Positions 33,607 to 42,326 of a stretch of DNA of 64,000 nucleotides are shown here, piece after piece. Below the pieces are notes generated by a model that saw only the letters and a program-made list of their open reading frames with translations, searched no databases and was not told where the DNA came from. The position numbers and the translations under genes are program-made. This stretch comes from Amycolatopsis dendrobii (GTDB taxonomy: Bacteria; Actinomycetota; Actinomycetes; Mycobacteriales; Pseudonocardiaceae). Numbering within the stretch: the first letter of the stretch is position 1; every line of letters begins with the position of its first letter. The stretch spans positions 1 through 64,000 of the forward strand of contig NZ_JACGZW010000024.1 in NCBI RefSeq assembly GCF_014145675.1. The letters run 5' to 3'.

Positions 33607-35915
33607 GCCGCTGGCACGACCGGACCCTCTCCCCCGCCGAACGCGCGGACGCGCTGCTGGCCGGGATGACGCTCGAGGAGAAGGTCGCCCAGCTGGGCAG
33701 CGCGTGGCCCGGCAATCAGGAGATCAGCGGGAACGTCGCTCCCATGCAGGACGTTTTCGCCCGCGGCGAGGTCCCGTTCGACCAGGTGCGCGCGGACGGG
33801 ATCGGGCACCTCACCCGCCCGTTCGGCACGGCGCCGGTGAGCGCGGCCGACGGCGTCGCCCGGATCGCCGCGCTGCAGCGCGAAATCGTCTCCGGGACCC
33901 GGCTCGGCATCCCGGCGATCGTGCACGAAGAGTGCCTCACCGGCTTCACCACCCTCGGCGCCACGGTCTACCCCACCGCGCTCGCCTGGGCGGCGACCTT
34001 CGATCCCGGTCTCGTCGAGCGGATGGCCACCGCCATCGCGGAGGACATGCGCGCGGTCGGCGTGCATCAAGGGCTTTCGCCCGTGCTCGACGTCGTGCGC
34101 GACTACCGCTGGGGCCGCACCGAGGAAACCCTCGGCGAAGACCCGTACCTCGTCGGCATGATGGGCACCGCTTATGTCCGCGGCCTGGAGAAGGCCGGGA
34201 TCATCGCGACGCTGAAGCATTTCGCCGGCTACTCCGCGTCCCGGGCGGCCCGCAACCACGCGCCGGTTTCGATCGGGCCGCGCGAACTGCGCGACGTCGT
34301 CCTGCCGCCGTTCGAGATGGCGGTGCGCGAGGGCGGGGCCCGCTCGGTCATGAACTCCTACACCGACCTCGACGGCGTGCCCGCCGCGGCCAGCAAAGCG
34401 CTGCTCAGCACGATTCTGCGCGAGGAATGGGGTTTCGACGGAGTCGTCGTCTCCGACTATTGGGCCATCGCGTTCCTCAAGAGCATGCACCGCGTGGCCG
34501 CCACCGCGGGTGCGGCGGGCGCGCTCGCGCTGGCCGCCGGGATCGACGTCGAACTGCCGGACACCCTGTGCTACAGCAAGGAATTGACCGAACTGGTCCG
34601 TTCCGGGGAGGTCCCCGAGGCGCTCGTCGACCGGGCCGCGGGCCGCCTCCTGCGGCAGAAGGCCGAACTGGGCCTGCTCGACGCGGACTGGGCTCCGCGG
34701 GCCGCGCCGGTCGATCTGGATTCGCCGCGCAACCGGGCCCTCGCCCGGGAAATCGCCGAGAAGTCCGTCGTGCTGCTCGCCAACGACGGCACGCTTCCGC
34801 TGTCCGCCCGGGAATCCGCCGGGAAAATCGCCCTCGTCGGGCCGTGCGCCGACGACCCGCTGGTCTTCCTCGGCTGCTATTCCTACCCCAACCACGTCCT
34901 GCCGCGGCACCCCGAATTCGGCCTCGGCGTAAGCGTTCCGTCCCTGGCCGACGCGCTGCGGCTCGAACTGCCCGCAGCCGAGATCACGGTGCACCAAGGC
35001 TGCCCCATCCTCGACGAGGACCGCTCCGGCATCGCCGCCGCGGCGGTCGCCGCGGAAGCCGCCGATGTGTGCGTCGCCGTCGTCGGCGACCGGGCGGGCA
35101 TGTTCGGCCTCGGCACCTCCGGCGAGGGCTGCGACGCCCCCGACCTGAGCCTCCCCGGCGTCCAGGACGAACTCCTCGACGCGCTCCTGGCGACCGGCAC
35201 CCCGGTCGTGGTCGTGGTGGTCTCCGGCCGTCCGTACGCCCTCGGCCGCCACGCCGGCCGCGCCGCCGCCGCGGTCCAGGCGTTCCTGCCGGGCGAGGAG
35301 GGCGGCGGCGCCGTCGCCGGGATCCTGTCCGGCCGGACCGCCCCGTCCGGGAAACTGCCGGTGCAGGTCCCCCGCGTGCCCGGCGGCTCGCCCGGCACCT
35401 ACCTGGCCCCGCCGCTGGGCCGCGACAGCGAGGGCATCAGCAACCTCGACCCGACCCCGCTGTTCCCGTTCGGCCATGGCCTGTCCTACACCACGTTCGC
35501 CTACTCGGACCTGCGGCTGAGCGCCTCCGAGATTCCCACCGACGGCGAACTGTCGGTTTCGGTCACCGTCCGCAACACCGGCGAACGCGCGGCGGACGAA
35601 ATCGTGCAGCTGTACCTGAACGACGTGCACGCCCAGGTCGCCCGCCCCGTCCGGCAGCTCGCCGGCTTCGCCCGGGTGCCGCTCGAGGCAGGCCGCGCCG
35701 CCCGGGTCACGTTCGCGCTGCACGCCGACCGCACCAGCTTCACCGGACTCGACCTGCGCCGGATCGTCGAGCCCGGGACGATCGAGGTCCTGGCCGGGCC
35801 GTCCGCGGGCGACCTGCCCTGCACCGGTTCGTTCGAACTCACCGGCCCGGTCCGCGAAGCGGGCCACGACCGGGTCTTGGTCACGCCGGTGTCGATCACG
35901 CCGCTTCCCGGGTGA
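33603..35915 (+). CDS. intracellular GH3 beta-glycosidase (glucosidase/xylosidase type)
   Basis: A 770-residue family 3 glycosidase with no signal peptide, so it acts on imported sugar. The (beta/alpha)8 domain holds KHFAGY (205-210) and the nucleophile Asp285 in VVVSDYW. The second domain carries the likely acid/base Glu in GTSGEGCDAPDLSLPG. A fibronectin-III-like C-terminal domain follows (DEIVQLYLND...PVRQLAGF). The SDYW form and EECLTGFTTLGATVYP segment are frequent in beta-xylosidases and beta-glucosidases of this clade. The ATG overlaps the lacI stop by 4 bases. Confidence 0.93.
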   Translation: MSRWHDRTLSPAERADALLAGMTLEEKVAQLGSAWPGNQEISGNVAPMQDVFARGEVPFDQVRADGIGHLTRPFGTAPVSAADGVARIAALQREIVSGTRLGIPAIVHEECLTGFTTLGATVYPTALAWAATFDPGLVERMATAIAEDMRAVGVHQGLSPVLDVVRDYRWGRTEETLGEDPYLVGMMGTAYVRGLEKAGIIATLKHFAGYSASRAARNHAPVSIGPRELRDVVLPPFEMAVREGGARSVMNSYTDLDGVPAAASKALLSTILREEWGFDGVVVSDYWAIAFLKSMHRVAATAGAAGALALAAGIDVELPDTLCYSKELTELVRSGEVPEALVDRAAGRLLRQKAELGLLDADWAPRAAPVDLDSPRNRALAREIAEKSVVLLANDGTLPLSARESAGKIALVGPCADDPLVFLGCYSYPNHVLPRHPEFGLGVSVPSLADALRLELPAAEITVHQGCPILDEDRSGIAAAAVAAEAADVCVAVVGDRAGMFGLGTSGEGCDAPDLSLPGVQDELLDALLATGTPVVVVVVSGRPYALGRHAGRAAAAVQAFLPGEEGGGAVAGILSGRTAPSGKLPVQVPRVPGGSPGTYLAPPLGRDSEGISNLDPTPLFPFGHGLSYTTFAYSDLRLSASEIPTDGELSVSVTVRNTGERAADEIVQLYLNDVHAQVARPVRQLAGFARVPLEAGRAARVTFALHADRTSFTGLDLRRIVEPGTIEVLAGPSAGDLPCTGSFELTGPVREAGHDRVLVTPVSITPLPG

Positions 35916-35930
35916 CCGGAGCGCGCTGGG

Positions 35931-35962
35931 CGGAAAAACTCAGACCCCGCAACGGTTTTCCG
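35931..35962. terminator. hairpin between convergent GH3 and activator genes
   Basis: CGGAAAA (35931-35937) and TTTTCCG (35956-35962) form a 7-bp stem 16 bases past the GH3 stop. The T-run within the right arm gives it some terminator character. Confidence 0.5.
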
Positions 35963-36012
35963 GGAACGAGTCGCGCGAGCGGACCTCCCCGCAGCAGGCC
36001 GGACCGACGAGG

Positions 36013-37464
36013 TCAGGAGCGGAACCGCTGCACGTCGATCCCGTACTGCGCCAGCTTCCGGTAGACCGTGGCGCGGCCCATGCCGAGCTGCTCGGCGGCC
36101 TGCACCACCGTCGCACCGGGTTGGGACAGGCAGCGGACTATTTCGTCCCGCTCCAGTGCCTGCATGCGATTCAGCCGGTGCCCGGCGTTCGCGAAGATCT
36201 CCGCTGGCAAGTGCTGGAGGTCGATGTTCCCGGAACGCGCGGCCGCCTTCTGGATCACCCGCCGGAGCTGCTTGACGTTCTCCGGCCAGTCGTAGGCGGT
36301 CAACGCCCGCGCAGCCGCAGGCGTGAACTGCGCCGGGCGGCCACGGGCGCGGTGCGCGAAATGCTGCGCCAGTGGCAGCACATCGTCCGGCCGGAGCCGC
36401 AGCGGGGGAACTTCGACCACCGTGTCCACGATGGGCGCCAGGGAGGCTGGAACCGCGTCCGAAGCAGCGGTCAGCACGAACGGGGCGACACCGTCGTCCT
36501 GGCGCAGCGACAGGAACCGGGCGGCCAGCTCGCTCGCGGCCCACGCGGGCAAGGTGTCCGCTCCGGACACGACGACGCACGTGTCGGCCTTGCCCAGTTC
36601 GGGTTCCCACACCCGCAGCCACTGGCGCACCTCGTCCGGCGCGGGAGGGCGGGCGTTGAGCAGCCGTTCGCGGGTGCGCAGTTCCCGGCGCGCGAGTGCG
36701 GCCAGCGCTGTCTTGCCGGCGCCGGATTCGCCGGTCACCAGCACCGTCCGGCCTTGCCGCATCGCCTCGAACGCCTCGACCAGCGGATGCTGCCAGGCCG
36801 CCGACAACCGCGGCGGGTCGAGGCGTTCGGAGTACATCCGGTACACCTCGCCGCGCGGCACCGGGCGCGGCTGCCTCCCCGAAGCGCGGGCGAGCATCAG
36901 CGCGCTCGTGTGCCCGGCCGCCGTCTGCGCGAGAGCCAGCAGCAGGTCCGACGACTGTTCCGACCACGTGGTGAGATTGACGCTTCCTGCGAGCGCGCCG
37001 CTCAGCGGATCGAGAACCGGCACCGCCGCGCACGTGTAACCGCGCAAGCTGGTGCAGTAATGCTCCCCCGCGCGCACCAGCGACGGCGTGCGGTCCGCGA
37101 GGGCGAGCCCGAGGCCGTTGGTGCCCGCGTTGCTCTCGGCGAAGTAGAAGCCGGGCGCCAGATGCACCCGGTCGAGCGACTTGGTGATGCCCGCGTCCCC
37201 GCAGATCCGGCTGAGGACCAGGCCCTCGCTGTCGGTGAGCATCAGGCTGATCGGCTCGTTCGCGAGCGTCGCCTGCAAACCCCGCAGCACCTCGAGGCCG
37301 CATTCGTACAGCAGAGACTCCGTGTCGACCGAGCCGCTGAACACCGGGTTCACCTCGTCCTCGGGCACCCCGTAGTGCTCGCTGCGCTGCCACGACGCGC
37401 GCAGCCGCGGCGCGTTCGCGCTCGGCACGGCGGGCGGGCCGGATTCGTGCGAGCTGTTCGGCAC
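36013..37464 (-). CDS. AcoR/MimR-type transcriptional activator (GAF-AAA-Fis)
   Basis: A 483-residue activator. A GAF-type sensor domain (~60-200) contains LTDSEGLVLSRICGD and FAESNAGTNGLGLAL, a degenerate AAA domain has P-loop TGESGAGKT (~245), and a Fis-type HTH ends the protein (VVQAAEQLGMGRATVYRKLAQYGI). The sigma-54 contact motif GAFTGA is absent, as in the actinobacterial MimR class, which works without sigma-54. It is divergent from the amidohydrolase operon with a clear inverted repeat between them, so it should activate that operon on sensing a small organic compound. Confidence 0.9.
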   Translation of the reverse strand: MPNSSHESGPPAVPSANAPRLRASWQRSEHYGVPEDEVNPVFSGSVDTESLLYECGLEVLRGLQATLANEPISLMLTDSEGLVLSRICGDAGITKSLDRVHLAPGFYFAESNAGTNGLGLALADRTPSLVRAGEHYCTSLRGYTCAAVPVLDPLSGALAGSVNLTTWSEQSSDLLLALAQTAAGHTSALMLARASGRQPRPVPRGEVYRMYSERLDPPRLSAAWQHPLVEAFEAMRQGRTVLVTGESGAGKTALAALARRELRTRERLLNARPPAPDEVRQWLRVWEPELGKADTCVVVSGADTLPAWAASELAARFLSLRQDDGVAPFVLTAASDAVPASLAPIVDTVVEVPPLRLRPDDVLPLAQHFAHRARGRPAQFTPAAARALTAYDWPENVKQLRRVIQKAAARSGNIDLQHLPAEIFANAGHRLNRMQALERDEIVRCLSQPGATVVQAAEQLGMGRATVYRKLAQYGIDVQRFRS

Positions 37465-37540
37465 ATCGACCTCCCGGGAGACGCGGCACTGCGTCCGTCC
37501 TGGTCCAGGCTAGCCGCGCGAGCGTAACCCGCGAACGCGT

Positions 37541-37565
37541 CCGGTGTCTCAAAGTGAGACACCGG
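37541..37565. promoter_or_regulatory. inverted repeat, probable activator binding site
   Basis: Perfect 11-base arms CCGGTGTCTCA and TGAGACACCGG are separated by AAG, in the 181-base gap between the divergent activator and amidohydrolase genes. The TGTCTCA-N3-TGAGACA core is of the form expected for a dimeric Fis-type activator. It lies 81 bases upstream of the amidohydrolase start, a typical upstream activating position. Confidence 0.75.
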
Positions 37566-37645
37566 GGCCCTCCCCCGCCCGCCGCGTCCGCCCTACCGTC
37601 CGAGTCCGGACGTGCCAGTGCGGTCACGACGCGGAGAGGAAACCC

Positions 37646-38671
37646 ATGTACACCAAGGACGGCGAGAGCTACTACATCCTGGACGCACACGTCGCGCTCT
37701 GGGACGCCCGCCCGGAGAACCAGCGCAACATCCACGGCAAGCAGTTCATCGACTGCTTCTACGACTACCACCGCAACCTCAGCCCGGAATCCGAGGTGTG
37801 GCCGTACGAGGAGTACCTCTACCAGGGCGGCGACCGGCTCCTGAAAGACCTGTTCGCCGACGGCTACGTGGACCACGCGATCTTCCAGCCCGCGGCGCTG
37901 CCCGCCTTCTACACCAACGGTTTCGGCCAGACCGAGGAAGCGTTCGCGCTGGCGCAGCAGCATCCGGACAAGCTCACCTACAACCACTGCTGGGACCCGC
38001 GTTTCGGCGAGGACGGGTTGAAGCAGCTGCGCGAGGACGCCAAACGGTTCAACTTGAAAGGCGTCAAGCTCTACACCGCCGAGTGGTTCGGCGATTCGCG
38101 CGGCTGGAAGCTCGACGACAAGTGGAGCTACCGCTACCTGGAAGCGGCGCAGGAGCTGGGCATCCGCAACATCCACATCCACAAGGGCCCCACCATCCGG
38201 CCGCTGGACCGCGACGCGTTCGACGTCGCCGACGTGGACAAGGTCGCCACCGACTTCACCGAGCTGAACTTCGTCATCGAGCACTGCGGCCTGCCGCGGC
38301 TGGAGGACTTCTGCTGGATCGCCACCCAGGAGCCGAACGTGCACGCCGGGCTCGCCGTCGCGATGCCGTTCATCCACACGCGGCCGCGCTACTTCGCGCA
38401 GATCATCGGCGAACTGCTGTACTGGCTCGACGAAAACCGGATCCAGTTCTCCAGCGACTACGCGATCTGGACGCCGAAGTGGCTCGTCGAGAAGTTCGTC
38501 GACTTCCAGATCCCCGAGGACATGACGGAGTACCCGGCGCTCACCACCGAGGTCAAGAAGAAGATCCTCGGGCTCAACGCGGCGGCGATGTACGACATCG
38601 AGGTCCCGGAAGAGCTGCGCGTGGCCGACGACCCGGCGGAGGCGACACCGGAGGCGGTGTCGGTCGCGTGA
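37646..38671 (+). CDS. amidohydrolase of the Mim/Prm monooxygenase locus type
   Basis: A 341-residue TIM-barrel amidohydrolase. The wording NRNIHGKQFIDCFYDYHRNL-like at 26-45 and VIEHCGLPRLEDFCW are those of the conserved gene found directly after mimABCD/prmABCD propane-phenol monooxygenase genes. Metal-ligand candidates HIH (IRNIHIHKG), EHCG and SSDYAIW are present. The usual N-terminal HxH of amidohydrolases is H-V-A here (LDAHVALWD), so the metal site is unusual or the protein is not a hydrolase. ATG with GGAGAGGA 7 bases before. First gene of a coupled four-gene operon. Confidence 0.85.
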   Translation: MYTKDGESYYILDAHVALWDARPENQRNIHGKQFIDCFYDYHRNLSPESEVWPYEEYLYQGGDRLLKDLFADGYVDHAIFQPAALPAFYTNGFGQTEEAFALAQQHPDKLTYNHCWDPRFGEDGLKQLREDAKRFNLKGVKLYTAEWFGDSRGWKLDDKWSYRYLEAAQELGIRNIHIHKGPTIRPLDRDAFDVADVDKVATDFTELNFVIEHCGLPRLEDFCWIATQEPNVHAGLAVAMPFIHTRPRYFAQIIGELLYWLDENRIQFSSDYAIWTPKWLVEKFVDFQIPEDMTEYPALTTEVKKKILGLNAAAMYDIEVPEELRVADDPAEATPEAVSVA

Positions 38672-39399
38672 TGCCCGCCCTGGAAGAGCGCGCCCGCGCG
38701 GCGCTGGACACCGTCTTCGACCCCGAACTCGACGAACCGATCACCGACCTGGGTTTCGTGCGTTCGCTCGAGGCCCGGGACGGGACGGTGACCGTGCATC
38801 TGCGGCTGCCGACTTCGTTCTGTTCGCCCAATTTCGCGTACCTGATGGCATCAGATGCGAAGGACGTGCTGACCGGTCTGCCCGAAGCGGAGCGGGTCGA
38901 GGTGCGGCTGGACGACCATCACGATTCGGACCTGATCAACCGGGGTCTGGCCGCGGACGCGGGCTATCGCGGCACGTTCGGCAGCGAGGCGGAGAAAGAC
39001 CTCGAAGAGTTGCGCCTGACGTTCCAGCGCAAGGCGCACACCGCGGCGATGGAGCGAGTGCTGACCGCACTGCTTCGTGCAGACCGCGACCTGGCCGAGG
39101 AAGCGCTGCACGACGTCACGCTCGGGGATCTGCCCGACGACCGCGCCACGCACGCCCTGCTGCGCCGCCGCGCCGCGCTCGGCCTCGCCACCGCCCCGGA
39201 CCAACCGGTGCTCGTCGACGACCACGGACGGCCGTACCCGAGGGAGGAAGTGCCGCTGCGGTTGCGGTTCGCACGGTCGGTCCGCATCTCCATGGACGGC
39301 AACGCGCACTTCTGCCGAGGCCTGCTCCGCACCCGCTACCCCGAGTCCGCGGCCGACCAGACGCCGCGCGAGCACGCAATCGCCAAGGAGGCGTCGTGA
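38671..39399 (+). CDS. DUF59/MIP18-type metal-sulfur assembly-like protein
   Basis: A 242-residue protein. Residues 1-85 form a DUF59 (MIP18/PaaD-like) domain with VFDPELDEPITDLGFV and LPTSFCSPNFAYLM, where the Cys corresponds to the conserved Cys of this family. The remaining ~150 residues have no family I recognise and are charged and helical, ending in NAHFCRGLL. ATG overlaps the amidohydrolase stop by one base. In monooxygenase loci it is proposed to help cofactor assembly; here no metal-dependent oxygenase is encoded alongside. Confidence 0.82.
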   Translation: MPALEERARAALDTVFDPELDEPITDLGFVRSLEARDGTVTVHLRLPTSFCSPNFAYLMASDAKDVLTGLPEAERVEVRLDDHHDSDLINRGLAADAGYRGTFGSEAEKDLEELRLTFQRKAHTAAMERVLTALLRADRDLAEEALHDVTLGDLPDDRATHALLRRRAALGLATAPDQPVLVDDHGRPYPREEVPLRLRFARSVRISMDGNAHFCRGLLRTRYPESAADQTPREHAIAKEAS

Positions 39400-40421
39400 A
39401 AGCAGTACAGGTCGTCGGATACGACCAGAATCCCCGGCTCGCCGACGTCCCCGAACCGGACATCACCGGCCCCTACGACGTGATCGTGCGGATCGGCGGG
39501 GCCGGGGTCTGCCGCACCGACCTGCACATCCTCGAAGGGCAGTGGGCGGAGAAGTCCGGAGTCGCGCTGCCCTACACGATCGGCCACGAGAACGCGGGTT
39601 GGGTGCACGCGGTCGGGAGCGCGGTCACGAACGTGGCCGAAGGCGACAAGGTGATCGTGCACCCGCTGATCACCTGCGGCCTGTGCCGCGCCTGCCGCGC
39701 TGGCGACGATGTGCATTGCGCGGCAAGCCAATTCCCCGGAATCGACACCGCGGGCGGATACGCCGAATACCTCAAGACCTCGGCCCGCAGCGTCGTAAAG
39801 CTCGACGACGCCCTGGAACCAGCCGACGTCGCCGCACTCGCCGACGCCGGGCTCACCGCCTACCACGCGGCCGCGAAGGCAGCGCGGCGGCTGCGCCCGG
39901 GCGACCGGTGCGTGGTGATCGGCGCGGGCGGACTGGGGCACATCGGCATCCAGGTGCTCAAGGCGCTCACCGCGGCCGAACTGATCGTGGTGGACCGGAA
40001 TCCGGATGCGGTGAAGCTGGCCGAATCGATCGGGGCGGACCACGGCGTCGTCGCGGACGGCGGGCAGGTCGCCGCGGTGCGGGACCTCACCGGCGGCGCG
40101 GGCGCGGAGACCGTGCTCGACTTCGTCGGTGAGGGCGGCGCGACCCGCGACGGCGTCGCGATGCTGCGCCGTGCGGGCGACTACCACGTCGTGGGCTACG
40201 GCGAGAACATCGACGTGCCGACCATCGACGTCATCTCGGCCGAGATCAACTTCATCGGCAACCTCGTCGGGTCCTATACCGACCTGTGCGAGCTCATGGT
40301 GCTCGCCGCGCAGGACCGGGTGCGGCTGCACACGGTGCGCTATCCGCTCGAGAAATTCCAGGACGCACTGGACGATCTGACCGCCGGGCGCATCCGCGGC
40401 CGGGCGATCCTCGTGCCCTGA
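39396..40421 (+). CDS. zinc-type NAD(P)-dependent alcohol dehydrogenase
   Basis: A 341-residue medium-chain dehydrogenase. It has CRTDLHILEGQW (catalytic zinc Cys), GHENAG, VIVHPLITCGLCRACRAG (structural zinc cysteines, with the set incomplete compared with the usual four) and the Rossmann loop IGAGGLGHIG. It is closest in wording to the alcohol dehydrogenases of propane/phenol monooxygenase operons. GTG start overlaps the DUF59 stop by 4 bases. It probably oxidises a short-chain alcohol. Confidence 0.9.
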   Translation: MKAVQVVGYDQNPRLADVPEPDITGPYDVIVRIGGAGVCRTDLHILEGQWAEKSGVALPYTIGHENAGWVHAVGSAVTNVAEGDKVIVHPLITCGLCRACRAGDDVHCAASQFPGIDTAGGYAEYLKTSARSVVKLDDALEPADVAALADAGLTAYHAAAKAARRLRPGDRCVVIGAGGLGHIGIQVLKALTAAELIVVDRNPDAVKLAESIGADHGVVADGGQVAAVRDLTGGAGAETVLDFVGEGGATRDGVAMLRRAGDYHVVGYGENIDVPTIDVISAEINFIGNLVGSYTDLCELMVLAAQDRVRLHTVRYPLEKFQDALDDLTAGRIRGRAILVP

Positions 40422-40439
40422 CCCGCAGAAGGAGCCTCG

Positions 40440-40766
40440 ATGATCTTCATTACCGCGAAATTCCGGGTGAAGCCCGAACACGCCGAGAACTGGCCGGAGA
40501 TCTCGCGCGCGTTCACCGAAGCGACCCGCGCCGAACCAGGCTGCCTCTGGTACGAGTGGTCGCGCAGTCTCGCCGATCCGAACGAGTACGTGCTCGTGGA
40601 AGCTTTCCGCGACGACGACGCAGGCGCCGCGCACGTCGGCTCGGACCACTTCAAGAACGCGCAGCGGGAACTGCCTCCGTACCTGGCCGAGACGCCGCGC
40701 ATCGTCAACGCGAAGGTCGACCAGGACGGCTGGGCCGAACTCGGCGAACTGGCCGTGCGCGACTGA
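40440..40766 (+). CDS. ABM-domain (YgiN-like) small monooxygenase
   Basis: A 108-residue ferredoxin-like fold protein of the antibiotic biosynthesis monooxygenase family. FITAKFRVKPEH begins strand 1, EPGCLWYEWSRSLADPNEYVLVEAF is the conserved centre, and HVGSDHFKNAQRELPPYL carries the conserved HxxSxHF. It is cofactor-free in characterised relatives such as the quinol monooxygenase YgiN. It sits 18 bases after the alcohol dehydrogenase with AGAAGGAG as ribosome site and is followed by a strong terminator. Confidence 0.9.
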   Translation: MIFITAKFRVKPEHAENWPEISRAFTEATRAEPGCLWYEWSRSLADPNEYVLVEAFRDDDAGAAHVGSDHFKNAQRELPPYLAETPRIVNAKVDQDGWAELGELAVRD

Positions 40767-40775
40767 CCGCGGCAG

Positions 40776-40813
40776 AAGGGCGAGGAGTCTTCCCGCGGGG
40801 ACTCCTCGCCCTT
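40776..40813. terminator. terminator between convergent units
   Basis: AAGGGCGAGGAGTC (40776-40789) and GACTCCTCGCCCTT (40800-40813) are perfect 14-base complements with a 10-base loop, between the ABM stop and the MFS stop. Confidence 0.88.
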
Positions 40814-40826
40814 CGCGGCGAACGCG

Positions 40827-42197
40827 TCAGGCAGCCACTGTGCTGCTGTCCGCGACCGCGCGCGGTGCCCGCTTTCCCAGCTCCGCCAACGGAACCCGGC
40901 AGGTTTCGCGCATGGTCAGCACCGCGAGCCCCGCCGCCAACGCCGCCCCGGCGGTCAGCCCGGCGACCGGCAACCAGTTCTTCAGATCAGAACCGGCGAA
41001 TGCCGCGGCGATGGACGGCGCGAACCCGCCGAGCGCGAAGCCCAGTTGCGTGCCGACGGCGACCCCGGACATCCGCACCTTGGTGCCGAACTGCTCGGTC
41101 CACAAGGCATAGCCGACCCCGCCGTAGGCGCTGTACACGACTCCCGACAACAGGATCCCGAGCGCGAACACCAGCACCACGTTCGCCTGGCTGACCGCCC
41201 AGATGAACGGCCAGATCAGCACTGCGACGCCCAGCGCGGCGACAGCGAAGACGGGTTTGCGGCCGAACCGGTCGCCTGCCTTGCCCCACAACGGAATGGC
41301 GGCCAGCGCGACCACGTTGCTCAGCATGATCATCCACAGCATCGAACTGCGGGACAGGCCGATCGTGGACACCCCGTAAGTCAGCGAATAGATGCTGACG
41401 ATCGTGCTGGTGACCGAGATCAGCGCGCTCACCACGATCTTGAGCACGTCGGGAGTGTGGTGCCGCAGGAGCACCAGCAGCGGAGCCTTCGGCACGGCGT
41501 TCTGCTCGCGCGCGGCGGCGAATTCCGGGCTTTCCCGCATCGACCGCCGGATCCACCAGCCGACGACCGTGACCAGCGCGCTGAGCAGGAACGGGATCCG
41601 CCAGCCCCAGGACAGCAGCATGGGGGTCGGCATCGAGGACAGCGGGAGGAACACCGCGGTCGCCAGGATCAGGCCGAACTGCGTGCCCGCGAGGGTGAAA
41701 CTGGTGAAGTAGGCGCGTTTGCCCGGCGGCGCGTGTTCCAGCGTGGCCGATCCGGCGCTGGACTGTTCGCCGGCGACCGCGAGCCCCTGCACGAGGCGCA
41801 GCGCGACCAGCAGGATCGGCGCGGCGACGCCGATCGTGCCGTAGCCGGGCAGGACGCCGATCAGGAAGGTCGCGGCGCCCATGCCGAGCAAGGTCAGCAG
41901 CAGCACGCGTTTGCGGCCCAGCGTGTCGCCGAGATGCCCGAGGATGAACGAACCGACGGGACGGGCGACGTAGGCGACGCCGAACGTGGCGAGCGAGGCG
42001 ATCGTCGCGGTCGCGTCGTTGCCTGCCGGGAAGAAGACCTTCGGGAAGATCAGCGCCGCGGCGGTGCCGTAGATGAAGAAGTCGTAGTACTCCAATGCGC
42101 TGCCGATCCACGACGACACAGCCGCCTGGCGTGGGGTGCGGCGAGCGGCGCCCGGCGATGCGGGATCGTGCTCCTGGCGCGGGACAGCGTCGTCCAC
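40827..42197 (-). CDS. MFS transporter, probable shikimate/quinate uptake
   Basis: A 456-residue metabolite:H+ symporter. SALEYYDFFIYGTAAALIFPKVFFP and GHLGDTLGRKRVL are the family motifs, and twelve helices are predicted. I chose the GTG at 42197 because AAGGAGG precedes it; the frame stays open to 42302 but without a better start. It is divergent in function group with a TetR regulator, a shikimate dehydrogenase and a dehydroshikimate dehydratase-like protein. Shikimate/quinate transport (ShiA-like) is therefore the best guess. Confidence 0.88.
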   Translation of the reverse strand: MDDAVPRQEHDPASPGAARRTPRQAAVSSWIGSALEYYDFFIYGTAAALIFPKVFFPAGNDATATIASLATFGVAYVARPVGSFILGHLGDTLGRKRVLLLTLLGMGAATFLIGVLPGYGTIGVAAPILLVALRLVQGLAVAGEQSSAGSATLEHAPPGKRAYFTSFTLAGTQFGLILATAVFLPLSSMPTPMLLSWGWRIPFLLSALVTVVGWWIRRSMRESPEFAAAREQNAVPKAPLLVLLRHHTPDVLKIVVSALISVTSTIVSIYSLTYGVSTIGLSRSSMLWMIMLSNVVALAAIPLWGKAGDRFGRKPVFAVAALGVAVLIWPFIWAVSQANVVLVFALGILLSGVVYSAYGGVGYALWTEQFGTKVRMSGVAVGTQLGFALGGFAPSIAAAFAGSDLKNWLPVAGLTAGAALAAGLAVLTMRETCRVPLAELGKRAPRAVADSSTVAA

Positions 42198-42263
42198 GTC
42201 AGCCTCCTTGATGACCGCGGCGGCGGTCGACGGGTCCGTCCGGCCGGCATGTCCCGGCTGGTT

Positions 42264-42279
42264 ATGTACCGGATAGTGA
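42264..42279. promoter_or_regulatory. candidate operator upstream of the MFS gene
   Basis: ATGTACCGGATAGTGA shares 12 of 16 bases with the minus-strand sequence of 43067-43082, in the TetR/shikimate dehydrogenase gap. Both lie in AT-rich promoter-like stretches of the same locus. Confidence 0.45.
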
Positions 42280-42326
42280 GTTAGCCGCCGCGGGCGTGTC
42301 AAGCCCTTCGCCGCGATCCGGTCCGG

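Noticed and set aside
36013..37464. Sigma-54-dependent enhancer-binding protein
   Set aside because: The GAFTGA loop is missing and actinomycetes lack sigma-54; the MimR/AcoR-like actinobacterial class fits better.
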